A stretch of 7,365 nt of DNA, taken from assembly GCA_965120355.1 (NCBI GenBank), contig CBCPMX010000133.1, positions 1 to 7,365 of the forward strand, given 5' to 3'. The stretch is from CBCPMX01 sp965120355 (GTDB lineage Bacteria > Bacillota > Clostridia > Oscillospirales > Oscillospiraceae). Of this stretch, positions 1-5,864 are shown one piece after another (within the stretch, counting starts at the first letter, position 1; every line of letters starts with the position of its first letter). Made by a program: the position numbers and the translations under genes. The notes beneath the pieces are model-generated. The model was not told where the DNA came from. It saw only the letters and a program-made list of their open reading frames with translations, and made no database searches.

Positions 1-1
1 T

Positions 2-1759
2 CCTGGTACGGAGCCGATGCCCGGAGGTCCGGACGGCGCTCCCGGCGGTCCGCCTGACGGTCCCGGGAGGGCTCCTGGAGACGGCCCCGGCGGCCCCGAC
101 AAAAAGCCCTCTGGTCCGCCGGGTATGACCTTCGGCCCCCAGCATAAAGATTTCGGTCCGCCCCAGACCGATGAGATCATTACCTCCATGCCCGGAAAAT
201 CCGTGGACGAAATGGATCATGAATATCTGCGGAAAATCATTGAGGACTACTGCCTCCAGGCATCCGATTTGAAAACCTTGGGCTTTGATATTGTCAGCAT
301 TTACTGTTGCTACCGAAATTCACCTATGTCGCAGCTCCTGTCCCCGCTGAAAAACCATCGGACGGATGAGTATGGCGTACAGACTGTCGAAAGCCGCTGC
401 CGCTTTTTAAAAGAAATGTTTACGGAGCTGCGCAAAGCTGTTGGGAAGGACTGCCTGCTGGAATGCGTTCTGTCAGTTAGCGAGCCAGAGGGCGGCTATA
501 CCACGGAGGATACCATCGAATATGCCAAGATGCTGGACGGCGTCTGTGATATTCTCCATCTCCGTTCCGGCTTGATGGATCCGCAGCATCCTCTGGGCTT
601 CACGTCCACAGAGGAAGCGCCCGCCCCCTACCTGGAGGAAATGGGACAGGTGTGCAGGGCTGTTCATGAGGCGGGCCTGAATATGGCCGTTGCGGCAAGT
701 GCCGGCTTCCAGGATCCTGAGCTTGCCAACGCGGCAGTTGCCGAGGGCAAAGCAGACCTGATCTACATGGCCCGCAGTTGGATCAATAACCCGGACTATG
801 GCCGGAAGGTTTATGAGGGCCGGGGCGAGGATATCGTTCCCTGCATCCGCTGCAACAAGTGCCATACGCCCAACGTGCGGGACAAATTCCGTAGTATGTG
901 CTCTGTCAATCCCGTCCTGGGACTGGAGGATCACATTGAATCGTTTGTCAAGCCCTCGCCACAGCAGCGAAAGGTGGCGGTGGTGGGCGGCGGCCCGGCG
1001 GGATTGGAATTTGCCCGCATTGCTGCCCAGCGGGGCCATCGTGTCACACTGTTTGAAAAGGACGGCCAGCTCGGCGGACGCCTGACCCATGCCGATTATC
1101 CGTCCTTTCAGTGGCCGCTGAAAAAATTTACAAACTTTATGGTGGCCCAGATGGAAAAAGAGGGCGTGGACGTTCGGCTGAATACGGAAGCCACACCGGA
1201 GCTGCTGGCCGAAGGCGGCTATGAGGTTCTAGCGCTGGCCGTAGGCGCTGATCCGTCGGCACCGCCTCTGCCAGGCGCAGATGGCCCCAACGTTTGCTAT
1301 GCGGCGGACGTCTATGGGAAGGAGTCGGAGCTTGGCGGCGAGCTGGTCATCATCGGCGGCGGCGAAATCGGCACGGAAACGGCACTGTACCTCTGCGAAA
1401 TCGGCAAGCGGGTGATGGTCCTGGAGCAAATGGACGATCTAATTGAGGACGCGCCAAGCGCCCATTACCGCAGCATGGTTGTCAACTATTGGCGCACGAA
1501 AGAAAATTTTGCCTACCAGGGCGGCGTTACCTGCACCCGCATCGATGCGGGCGGTGTTTACTATCAAACCGCCGATGGGCAGGAGCACTACTACAAAGCC
1601 GATCAGGTTCTGCTGGCCATCGGCATGAAAAGCCGTGTGGACACGGCGGAAGCGCTGATGCATACCGTCCCCTACAGCGTGGTCATCGGTGACTGCGACA
1701 GGCCCGGCAATGTGCAAAAGGCCATGCGCAGCGCTTATGCGGCGGCGACTCGTTTCTGA
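2..1759 (+). CDS. Old yellow enzyme-type FMN/4Fe-4S/FAD ene-reductase (2,4-dienoyl-CoA reductase-like), 5' partial
   Basis: The frame is open from base 2 and ends at TGA 1757-1759. Residues are numbered from the ATG at 17, which is probably internal because the first strands of the FMN barrel are missing. Residues 1-50 are rich in Gly and Pro. The rest of the TIM barrel follows, with SQLLSPLKNHRTDEYG at 105-120 and the FMN-phosphate region YMARSW. A 4Fe-4S cluster is shown by Cys276, 279, 282 and 295 (CX2CX2CX12C). An FAD motif GGGPAG lies at 324-329, a pyridine-nucleotide motif GGGEIG at 447-452, and a complete C-terminal IGD motif closes the protein. The family passes electrons from NAD(P)H through FAD and Fe-S to FMN to reduce activated C=C bonds in the cytosol of anaerobes. 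The usual HGAHGY substrate motif is degenerate (YCCYRNS, 96-102), so the substrate cannot be read off. The tannase starts 41 bp downstream, which suggests an operon and a phenolic substrate (inference). The family call is secure; the substrate is unknown. Confidence 0.93.
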   Translation, partial: PGTEPMPGGPDGAPGGPPDGPGRAPGDGPGGPDKKPSGPPGMTFGPQHKDFGPPQTDEIITSMPGKSVDEMDHEYLRKIIEDYCLQASDLKTLGFDIVSIYCCYRNSPMSQLLSPLKNHRTDEYGVQTVESRCRFLKEMFTELRKAVGKDCLLECVLSVSEPEGGYTTEDTIEYAKMLDGVCDILHLRSGLMDPQHPLGFTSTEEAPAPYLEEMGQVCRAVHEAGLNMAVAASAGFQDPELANAAVAEGKADLIYMARSWINNPDYGRKVYEGRGEDIVPCIRCNKCHTPNVRDKFRSMCSVNPVLGLEDHIESFVKPSPQQRKVAVVGGGPAGLEFARIAAQRGHRVTLFEKDGQLGGRLTHADYPSFQWPLKKFTNFMVAQMEKEGVDVRLNTEATPELLAEGGYEVLALAVGADPSAPPLPGADGPNVCYAADVYGKESELGGELVIIGGGEIGTETALYLCEIGKRVMVLEQMDDLIEDAPSAHYRSMVVNYWRTKENFAYQGGVTCTRIDAGGVYYQTADGQEHYYKADQVLLAIGMKSRVDTAEALMHTVPYSVVIGDCDRPGNVQKAMRSAYAAATRF

Positions 1760-1800
1760 AATTCAGACAAAGTTTAAACGTAAGGAAGTGTATATTTAAG

Positions 1801-3330
1801 ATGGAAGATATTCTGCGATTTCCTTTGGATGATTTTACAATGGATCAGCAGGAGGTGCAGACAAGAGCCGGCGCAGTGAAAGTCGCGTATCGCAAATACG
1901 AGCATTTGCAATATGTCGCAAAGCCGGTGGACGCAGACTATGAGAGTCTGGATGTCTGGGTGCCTGTGTCGATCAACGATTTGCCTTATGACGCATCCGA
2001 CGCCCCGATTTTCTTTGTCATTGGTGTCGGCGGCTATATGTCCTGCCGCAATCGTGGCGGCTTTGGCGGTCCTGGCGGTCCTCCGGGCGGTCCTCCGGGT
2101 GGTCCCGGCGGCCCTCCTGGCGGTCCCGGTGGCCCTCCGGGTGGTCCTGGCGGCCCTCCGGGCAGCGCAAATAAGGCCAACGGCGGCGGTTATCTTGGGC
2201 TCGGCGGGGAGGCTGGTGTTGGGGATAATAAGGCGCTGGCGCTGGCCTATGGATTTGTGGTCGTGCAGCCCGGCTGCCGCGGCCGCGACAATCAGTTCCC
2301 GGATGGGCGCTATTATGGCAAGGCGCCTGCCGCGATGGTGGATTTGAAAGCGGCTGTGCGGTATCTTCGCCATAACAAGGGTGCCATGCCCGGCGACACG
2401 GAAAAAATCTTTTGCACCGGCGGCAGTGCGGGCGGCGCACTATCCTGCCTGCTGGCGGCCTCCGGCAACAGCGATTTGTATACACCATATTTAGAAGCCG
2501 TCGGCGCGGCGGATGAACGGGATGATATCTGCGGCAGCGCGTCCTACAGCGCGATTACCGATTTGGAACACGCCGACGGGGCCTATGAATGGGAATACGG
2601 CAAGGTGCCCTCCGCAGGCAATCAGGGCGGCCCCATGGGCTTCATCCCCGCCGGTTTGGTAGATCAGACGCTTTCACAGGAGCTGACTGCGGAATTTTGT
2701 GCGTATCAGGATGAATTGGCCTTGCAGGGAATGGGCGGCTACGGCCCAGTCTCCAGCGAGAATCTGGCGGACTACATCCTGAAGACCTTTCTGATTCCCG
2801 CGGCCAATAAAGCCTTTGATGAGTCCACCGCTGAACAGCAGATTAAATATTTGGAGGAGCATCCCTGGTTTACCCACGATGAGACCGGCTGCCGGTTCTC
2901 TTTTGAAGATTTCGTAAAACACTGCGGCCGCATGAAAGGTCTGCCCGCTTTCGATGATTTCGACAAACGAATGGCAGAGCCGGTGCTTTTCGGCGCGGAG
3001 ACCCAGGATTCCCGCCACTTTACTGTCTACAGCCTCCGCCATGATCCCAACGAGAGTGAGACAGAGCTGAATCCGGACCTGAAGCAGGTCATCAATATGA
3101 TGAATCCTATGTATTTCATCCGGCAAAATAACCCCGGCTGCGCCCCCAACTGGTGGATTCGCCACGGGGCCTGCGACAAGGACACGTCCCTCCCAGTCAT
3201 CACCAATCTGGCCACTGCGCTGGACAATCTCGGGAAGAATGTCTCTGCCAGACTGATTTGGGACGGCGGCCACTGCGCCGATGATGATACCGAGGGCTTT
3301 ATGATTTGGATTCGGGAAGTGACGCGCTGA
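1801..3330 (+). CDS. Tannase-family (galloyl ester) alpha/beta-hydrolase with Gly/Pro-rich insert
   Basis: This is a complete 509-residue cytosolic protein without a signal peptide. AAGGAAG at 1782-1788 is the ribosome binding site, 12 nt from the ATG. The conserved core is clear: VVVQPGCRGR, KAPAAMVDLKAAVRYLRHN, PGDTEKIFCTGGSAGGALS, DLEHADGAYEWEYG, RMKGLPAFD, and RHGACDKDTS near the end. Compared from memory with L. plantarum tannase (469 residues; Ser163, Asp419, His451; galloyl contacts Lys343, Glu357, Asp421), the matching residues are Ser209, Asp459, His491, Lys379, Glu393 and Asp461. The Asp-His spacing (32) and Lys-Glu spacing (14) are identical. It therefore probably hydrolyses galloyl or related hydroxybenzoate esters. 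About 45 extra residues lie in the loop after GVGGY (from residue 81), including the GGPGGPP repeats at 86-121; this explains most of the extra length. It lies 41 bp after the ene-reductase and is probably co-transcribed with it. Feruloyl or another phenolic ester remains possible as the substrate. Confidence 0.93.
   Translation: MEDILRFPLDDFTMDQQEVQTRAGAVKVAYRKYEHLQYVAKPVDADYESLDVWVPVSINDLPYDASDAPIFFVIGVGGYMSCRNRGGFGGPGGPPGGPPGGPGGPPGGPGGPPGGPGGPPGSANKANGGGYLGLGGEAGVGDNKALALAYGFVVVQPGCRGRDNQFPDGRYYGKAPAAMVDLKAAVRYLRHNKGAMPGDTEKIFCTGGSAGGALSCLLAASGNSDLYTPYLEAVGAADERDDICGSASYSAITDLEHADGAYEWEYGKVPSAGNQGGPMGFIPAGLVDQTLSQELTAEFCAYQDELALQGMGGYGPVSSENLADYILKTFLIPAANKAFDESTAEQQIKYLEEHPWFTHDETGCRFSFEDFVKHCGRMKGLPAFDDFDKRMAEPVLFGAETQDSRHFTVYSLRHDPNESETELNPDLKQVINMMNPMYFIRQNNPGCAPNWWIRHGACDKDTSLPVITNLATALDNLGKNVSARLIWDGGHCADDDTEGFMIWIREVTR
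2065..2160 (+). repeat. In-frame 21-bp tandem repeat encoding GGPGGPP
   Basis: Four 21-bp units (2065-2085, 2098-2118, 2119-2139, 2140-2160) each encode Gly-Gly-Pro-Gly-Gly-Pro-Pro. A 12-bp partial unit encoding GGPP (2086-2097) sits between the first and second. Third positions differ between units (ggt/ggc, cct/ccc/ccg) while the peptide is unchanged. That argues for protein-level selection, or for an old expansion rather than a very recent one. Unit loss or gain would keep the frame. Confidence 0.9.
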
Positions 3331-3386
3331 TAGGCAGAAAGGAGTCCTGTTAGTAGACCTACATATTTGAAAAGTAACAAGGCGGC

Positions 3387-3524
3387 ATGGATTATGGAAG
3401 TGCCCCCAAGGACCTGCAATACGTCATGGAACCTTCCAACAGCACCACGACGCTGCGCCGTAATGCTCATGCGCATGACGCTTCTGCGAAGACGGCGATG
3501 GACAAGTTGGCGGCTTGGCAGTAA
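3387..3524 (+). CDS. 45-codon open frame of unknown function, possibly a gene remnant
   Basis: The frame begins at ATG 3387, 57 bp after the tannase stop, and ends at TAA 3522. An in-frame TAA at 3375 closes it upstream. The peptide (starting MDYGSAPKDLQYV, ending MDKLAAWQ) has a normal protein-like composition, and its third codon positions are GC-rich like the neighbours. The alternative frame over the same bases gives an Arg/Trp-rich product typical of a shadow. The ribosome binding site is odd: a good AAAGGAG lies at 3339-3345, about 41 nt too far upstream, and AAGGCGG abuts the ATG. I do not recognise the family. It may be the surviving 3' end of a deleted gene, or a small gene after the tannase. 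Confidence 0.3.
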   Translation: MDYGSAPKDLQYVMEPSNSTTTLRRNAHAHDASAKTAMDKLAAWQ

Positions 3525-3787
3525 AGCCGTTTTCTACTACGGTCTCAAGGCAGCCCGTCGCGCTCCGCAGTTCAGCAAGCGTTAAACTTCATCAAAAATG
3601 CTCAAAAACCCCGGAAAATCAAGGAAAACGGGCACTTAGACTATTGAAATACGGTTTTACTGCTTTTGACCGCCGGAAGAGGCTCGGAGATGCCATGATA
3701 CATGCGGGGGATCTTCCGAAACGCAAAATGCCGGAAATGCCTGATATTCCAAGCAATTCTGACATTTACGAAGTGGTGCCAAGATAA
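3515..3787 (+). CDS. Unrecognised 90-codon open frame, possibly a degraded gene end
   Basis: The frame opens at TTG 3515, overlaps the 45-codon frame by 10 bp and ends at TAA 3785. There is no convincing ribosome binding site for the TTG. The first half (about 45 residues) looks random, with many Ser and basic residues. The C-terminal part (DRRKRLGDAMIHAGDLPKRK, then a Pro/Met-rich run ending YEVVPR) looks more like a real protein end. I recognise no family. It could be the tail of a lost gene whose start was deleted, or simply open by chance. Local GC is lower than in the flanking enzyme genes. Confidence 0.18.
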   Translation: MAVKPFSTTVSRQPVALRSSASVKLHQKCSKTPENQGKRALRLLKYGFTAFDRRKRLGDAMIHAGDLPKRKMPEMPDIPSNSDIYEVVPR

Positions 3788-3811
3788 TCAGAAAATCAGC
3801 AGAACTTTTCG

Positions 3812-3840
3812 TTGAAAAAACCGGCTGTTTGTGCTACCAT
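3812..3840 (+). promoter_or_regulatory. Sigma-A-type promoter for mgtE
   Basis: TTGAAA (3812-3817) is separated by exactly 17 nt from TACCAT (3835-3840). TGC directly precedes the -10 and gives an extended -10 (TGN) element. Transcription would start near 3847 and leave a leader of about 200 nt before the mgtE start codon. This is the best-matching promoter in the window. Confidence 0.65.
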
Positions 3841-3846
3841 AAATAT

Positions 3847-4034
3847 TGTGATTTTGGGGATTCCCCATGGAAAACGAGGTGAAAAGCAAGTGGACCCGAT
3901 CGGTCGAAGTACGAAGACAGAGGAACCGGCTGTACCGTTATGCCGCCTGCTTTTCGTACCGGAACGTGTTAAATGACATAATGGAAAAACCGCTTCCATC
4001 TGTCTGGCGACTTACATCCAAATTCTTTGATTAG
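3847..4034 (+). promoter_or_regulatory. Structured mgtE 5' leader of unknown class
   Basis: The leader starts with a small hairpin, TGGGG-ATT-CCCCA (3855-3867). It then offers two helices that cannot coexist. Helix A pairs GAAAAGCA (3881-3888) with TGCTTTTC (3948-3955). Helix B pairs GTACGAAGA (3909-3917) with TTTTCGTAC (3951-3959, one G-U). They share 3951-3955. A CCGATCGG palindrome lies at 3896-3903. Long leaders with alternative pairing often sense a metal or metabolite, and mgtE genes are commonly under the Mg2+ M-box. The M-box landmarks I know, such as GGTGAGGCTCC and the CCAAAGACGCCAATGGGTC-like core, are absent. Confidence 0.4.
3867..4034 (+). CDS. Possible 55-codon leader ORF of mgtE
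   Basis: An open frame runs from ATG 3867 to TAG 4032-4034. The TAG is part of the TTAGGAGG ribosome binding site of mgtE, a layout that would allow translational coupling. The product is basic (RRQRNRLYRY in the middle) with no recognised domain or membrane span. Against it, the only ribosome binding site candidate is GGGGA at 3856-3860, buried in a hairpin. Arg codons include CGA, AGA and AGG, unlike the neighbouring genes. A 55-codon open frame can also occur by chance. Confidence 0.22.
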   Translation: MENEVKSKWTRSVEVRRQRNRLYRYAACFSYRNVLNDIMEKPLPSVWRLTSKFFD

Positions 4035-4045
4035 GAGGAAGTATT

Positions 4046-5416
4046 ATGCCAGACAACTTTGATTCCACCCTGCTCCTGCGGCTGTTGGAGCAGAAGAAAT
4101 TCACAGCTCTGCGCGGCGTCATGGATGTACTCAATCCCGTAGACGTGGCAGAGTGGATCGAAACCCTGAATGCCAAGGACATGGCGGTCGTATTCCGCAC
4201 CATGTCCAAGGAAGTTACGGCGGAGGTCTTTTCCAATCTGGAGCCAGAGACCCAACAGGTTGTAATCTCTTTTATCACTGACCAGGAACTTGCGGCCATC
4301 GTCGAAGAGCTGTTCGTGGATGACGCCGTGGATATGCTGGAGGAATTGCCGGCCAATATGGTCACCCGTGTACTGCGCAGTGCCAAGCCGGAGACGCGCC
4401 AGCTGATCAACCAGTTTCTGAAATACCCGGAAGACTCTACCGGCAGCATTATGACGGCAGAGTTCATTGATTTGCGCAAGGATATGACTGTGGAGCAGGC
4501 TTTCGCCCGTATCCGCCAGAAGGGCGCGGATTCGGAACTGATCTATACCTGCTATGTCATCGATTCCCACCGCATTTTGGAGGGCGTCGTGTCCGTGCGG
4601 GAACTGCTGCTGTCGGACTATACCACTGTGATCAGCGACATCATGAGCACCGAGGTGATCAAGGCCACCACCCTGGATGACCAGGAGGCCACCGCCCAGG
4701 CCATGATGAAATATGATCTGATCGCCATGCCTGTGGTGGATCAGGAGAACCGCCTGGTAGGCATCGTCACCGTCGATGACGTTATGGACGTCATCGAAGA
4801 AGAGACCTCCGAAGATATCGCCAAGATGGCCGCCATCAATCCGTCTGAAAAATCCTATATGCGTTCGACCCCCTTTGACCTGTGGAAAGCCCGGATTCCC
4901 TGGCTGATGCTGCTGATGATTTCGGCCACCTTTACAGGCATGATTATTACCAGCTTTGAAAACGCTCTGGCCGCATCCATTGTTCTGACGTCGTTCATCC
5001 CAATGCTCATGGATACCGGCGGTAACTGCGGCTCTCAGACCTCCGTTACGGTTATCCGCGCCATTTCTCTGGATGAGATTCATTTTTCCGACATTGGCAA
5101 GGTGATCTGGAAGGAATTCCGCACTGCCCTGTTGTGCGGCGCATCCCTGGCCGTCGTCAGTTTTGTCAAACTTCAGCTCATTGACCGGCTGCTACTGGGC
5201 GGAGCAGACGTTACGATTGCGGTAAGCGTTGTGGTGGCTGTGACGCTGATGTGCACCACCATCTGCTCCAAAATGGTGGGCTGTGTGCTGCCCATGCTGG
5301 CAAAAAAGATCGGATTTGATCCGGCAGTTATGTCCAGCCCGTTTATCACCACTATTGTAGACGCCATCTCTCTGCTGATCTATTTCCAGGTTGCGCAGCA
5401 GGTGCTGCATCTGTAA
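4046..5416 (+). CDS. mgtE: MgtE family magnesium channel/transporter
   Basis: This is a full-length 456-residue protein, normal for MgtE. The strong AGGAGG site (4033-4038) lies 7 nt before the ATG. The cytosolic N domain (about 1-130) has the family phrases DVAEWIETL and DDAVDMLEELP. Two CBS domains follow, about 135-197 (starting IMTAEFIDL) and 198-258 (starting DIMSTEVI). Five membrane spans begin near residue 284. The signature DTGGNCGSQTS lies at 323-333, and SSPFITTIVDAI carries Asp439, which matches the pore Mg2+-binding Asp432 of Thermus MgtE (from memory). The family admits Mg2+ across the inner membrane and closes when Mg2+ fills sites between the N and CBS domains. The gene has its own promoter and long leader. 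No partner gene is adjacent, and it appears to be a single-gene transcript. Confidence 0.97.
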   Translation: MPDNFDSTLLLRLLEQKKFTALRGVMDVLNPVDVAEWIETLNAKDMAVVFRTMSKEVTAEVFSNLEPETQQVVISFITDQELAAIVEELFVDDAVDMLEELPANMVTRVLRSAKPETRQLINQFLKYPEDSTGSIMTAEFIDLRKDMTVEQAFARIRQKGADSELIYTCYVIDSHRILEGVVSVRELLLSDYTTVISDIMSTEVIKATTLDDQEATAQAMMKYDLIAMPVVDQENRLVGIVTVDDVMDVIEEETSEDIAKMAAINPSEKSYMRSTPFDLWKARIPWLMLLMISATFTGMIITSFENALAASIVLTSFIPMLMDTGGNCGSQTSVTVIRAISLDEIHFSDIGKVIWKEFRTALLCGASLAVVSFVKLQLIDRLLLGGADVTIAVSVVVAVTLMCTTICSKMVGCVLPMLAKKIGFDPAVMSSPFITTIVDAISLLIYFQVAQQVLHL

Positions 5417-5511
5417 GCCGCCCTCCTGTGCCAGACCGACGGTGGTACCGGGAAAGACCTCACGCAGAACGGACATAAAACGAGCAATCCTTAATAAATA
5501 TAGTGCAGAAC

Positions 5512-5621
5512 GGCAGCGGGGGGGGGGGGGGGGGGGGGGCGGGCCCGACTCCCGATTTCTTGTGCAAAAAGAAAAACAAAATTCGCGTGCCAGGCGCCCC
5601 CCCCCCCCCCCCCCCGCTGCC
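5512..5621. repeat. Inverted repeat with G22 and C19 homopolymer arms
   Basis: The left arm is GGCAGC followed by 22 G (5518-5539). The right arm is 19 C (5597-5615) followed by GCTGCC (5616-5621). The arms match over 25 nt and enclose 57 nt (5540-5596) that begins with the palindrome CGGGCCCG. A second 7-bp inverted repeat, GCCAGGC (5589-5595) and GCCTGGC (5619-5625), frames the C run, so two exclusive folds are possible. Such runs are slippage-prone, and the G run could form a quadruplex. The exact lengths should be distrusted because long G runs are also a sequencing and assembly artefact. Confidence 0.8.
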
Positions 5622-5632
5622 TGGCTTATAGA

Positions 5633-5655
5633 AAAAAGCGGCGCAGCCTCTTTTT
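5633..5655 (+). terminator. Weak intrinsic terminator candidate
   Basis: AAAAAG-C-GGC (5633-5642), loop GCA, and GCC-T-CTTTTT (5646-5655) form a stem with one C-T mismatch. It ends in a T5 run on the + strand and an A run on the 5' side, so it could work in both directions. It lies 217 bp after mgtE and would be its only visible terminator. The GC part of the stem is short. Confidence 0.35.
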
Positions 5656-5701
5656 CATGCGTTGCCCTTTTTGCGATAAAAGGAGTGCTGTAGGGACTTT
5701 T

Positions 5702-5718
5702 GCTGCGGCGCCCGCAGC
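5702..5718. repeat. Perfect GC-rich hairpin, no U tail
   Basis: GCTGCGG (5702-5708), loop CGC, and CCGCAGC (5712-5718) form a 7-bp perfect stem. No T run follows in either direction, so it is not an ordinary intrinsic terminator. It may be a small palindromic repeat or a protein-binding or RNA-stability element. Confidence 0.5.
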
Positions 5719-5771
5719 GGATCTTAATATTACAGAAACAGAATTCAAGCACTCTGCAAACATAAACTCGA

Positions 5772-5828
5772 TATAATTTTAGATACCATCCAGAGGATGC
5801 AAACCGACTGCGAGAGAAGTTGGATGGT
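5772..5828 (+). promoter_or_regulatory. TATAAT box followed by an 8-bp hairpin segment
   Basis: A consensus -10, TATAAT (5772-5777), lacks a good -35 at the right distance. RNA starting near 5784 would begin at once with the stem ACCATCCA (5785-5792) pairing with TGGATGGT (5821-5828), with 28 nt between. An AGGG/CCCT pair follows in 5837-5858. It could be an upstream promoter with a structured leader for the next gene, or a small RNA. I match it to no known riboswitch. Confidence 0.3.
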
Positions 5829-5864
5829 GAGCACTTAGGGTAAAAAGGCACATGCCCTGTTAGT

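Larger units (their letters stand above)
3331..4045. other. Gene-poor interval between tannase and mgtE
   Basis: This 715-bp stretch has no confident gene. The first part (3331-3787) has two overlapping short open frames that look like remnants. The second part (3788-4045) holds the mgtE promoter and its long structured leader. I see no intrinsic terminator for the reductase-tannase unit here. Confidence 0.6.

Noticed and set aside
473..1090. Long reverse-strand open frame of 205 codons inside the ene-reductase gene
   Set aside because: It lies fully antisense to a gene with clear Fe-S and FAD motifs, and its translation shows no coherent domain; it is a codon-bias shadow.
2065..2160. CRISPR-like array suggested by the regular 21-bp units
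   Set aside because: The units are contiguous, without spacers, and lie in frame inside an enzyme gene.
1774..2373. Reverse-strand frame with Ala/Thr/Arg repeats opposite the tannase GP tract
   Set aside because: The repeats are just the complement of the 21-bp GP repeat; there is no independent gene evidence.
3847..4034. Mg2+ M-box (ykoK) riboswitch upstream of mgtE
   Set aside because: It is expected from context, but the conserved M-box blocks I know are not found in order; the leader is reported as unclassified instead.
4031..5083. 350-codon reverse-strand open frame over mgtE
   Set aside because: It is a His/Gly/Asp-rich antisense shadow of a confidently identified MgtE gene.
5512..5621. 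Insertion sequence or MITE defined by the G/C inverted repeat
   Set aside because: No target-site duplication or transposase is visible, and the homopolymers alone cannot be taken as transposon ends.
5391..5693. 100-codon forward frame through the G and C runs
   Set aside because: It overlaps the end of mgtE, and its poly-Gly and poly-Pro stretches are only translations of the homopolymers; there is no ribosome binding site.
5702..5718. Intrinsic terminator at the GCTGCGG/CCGCAGC hairpin
   Set aside because: No T run follows the stem on either strand.
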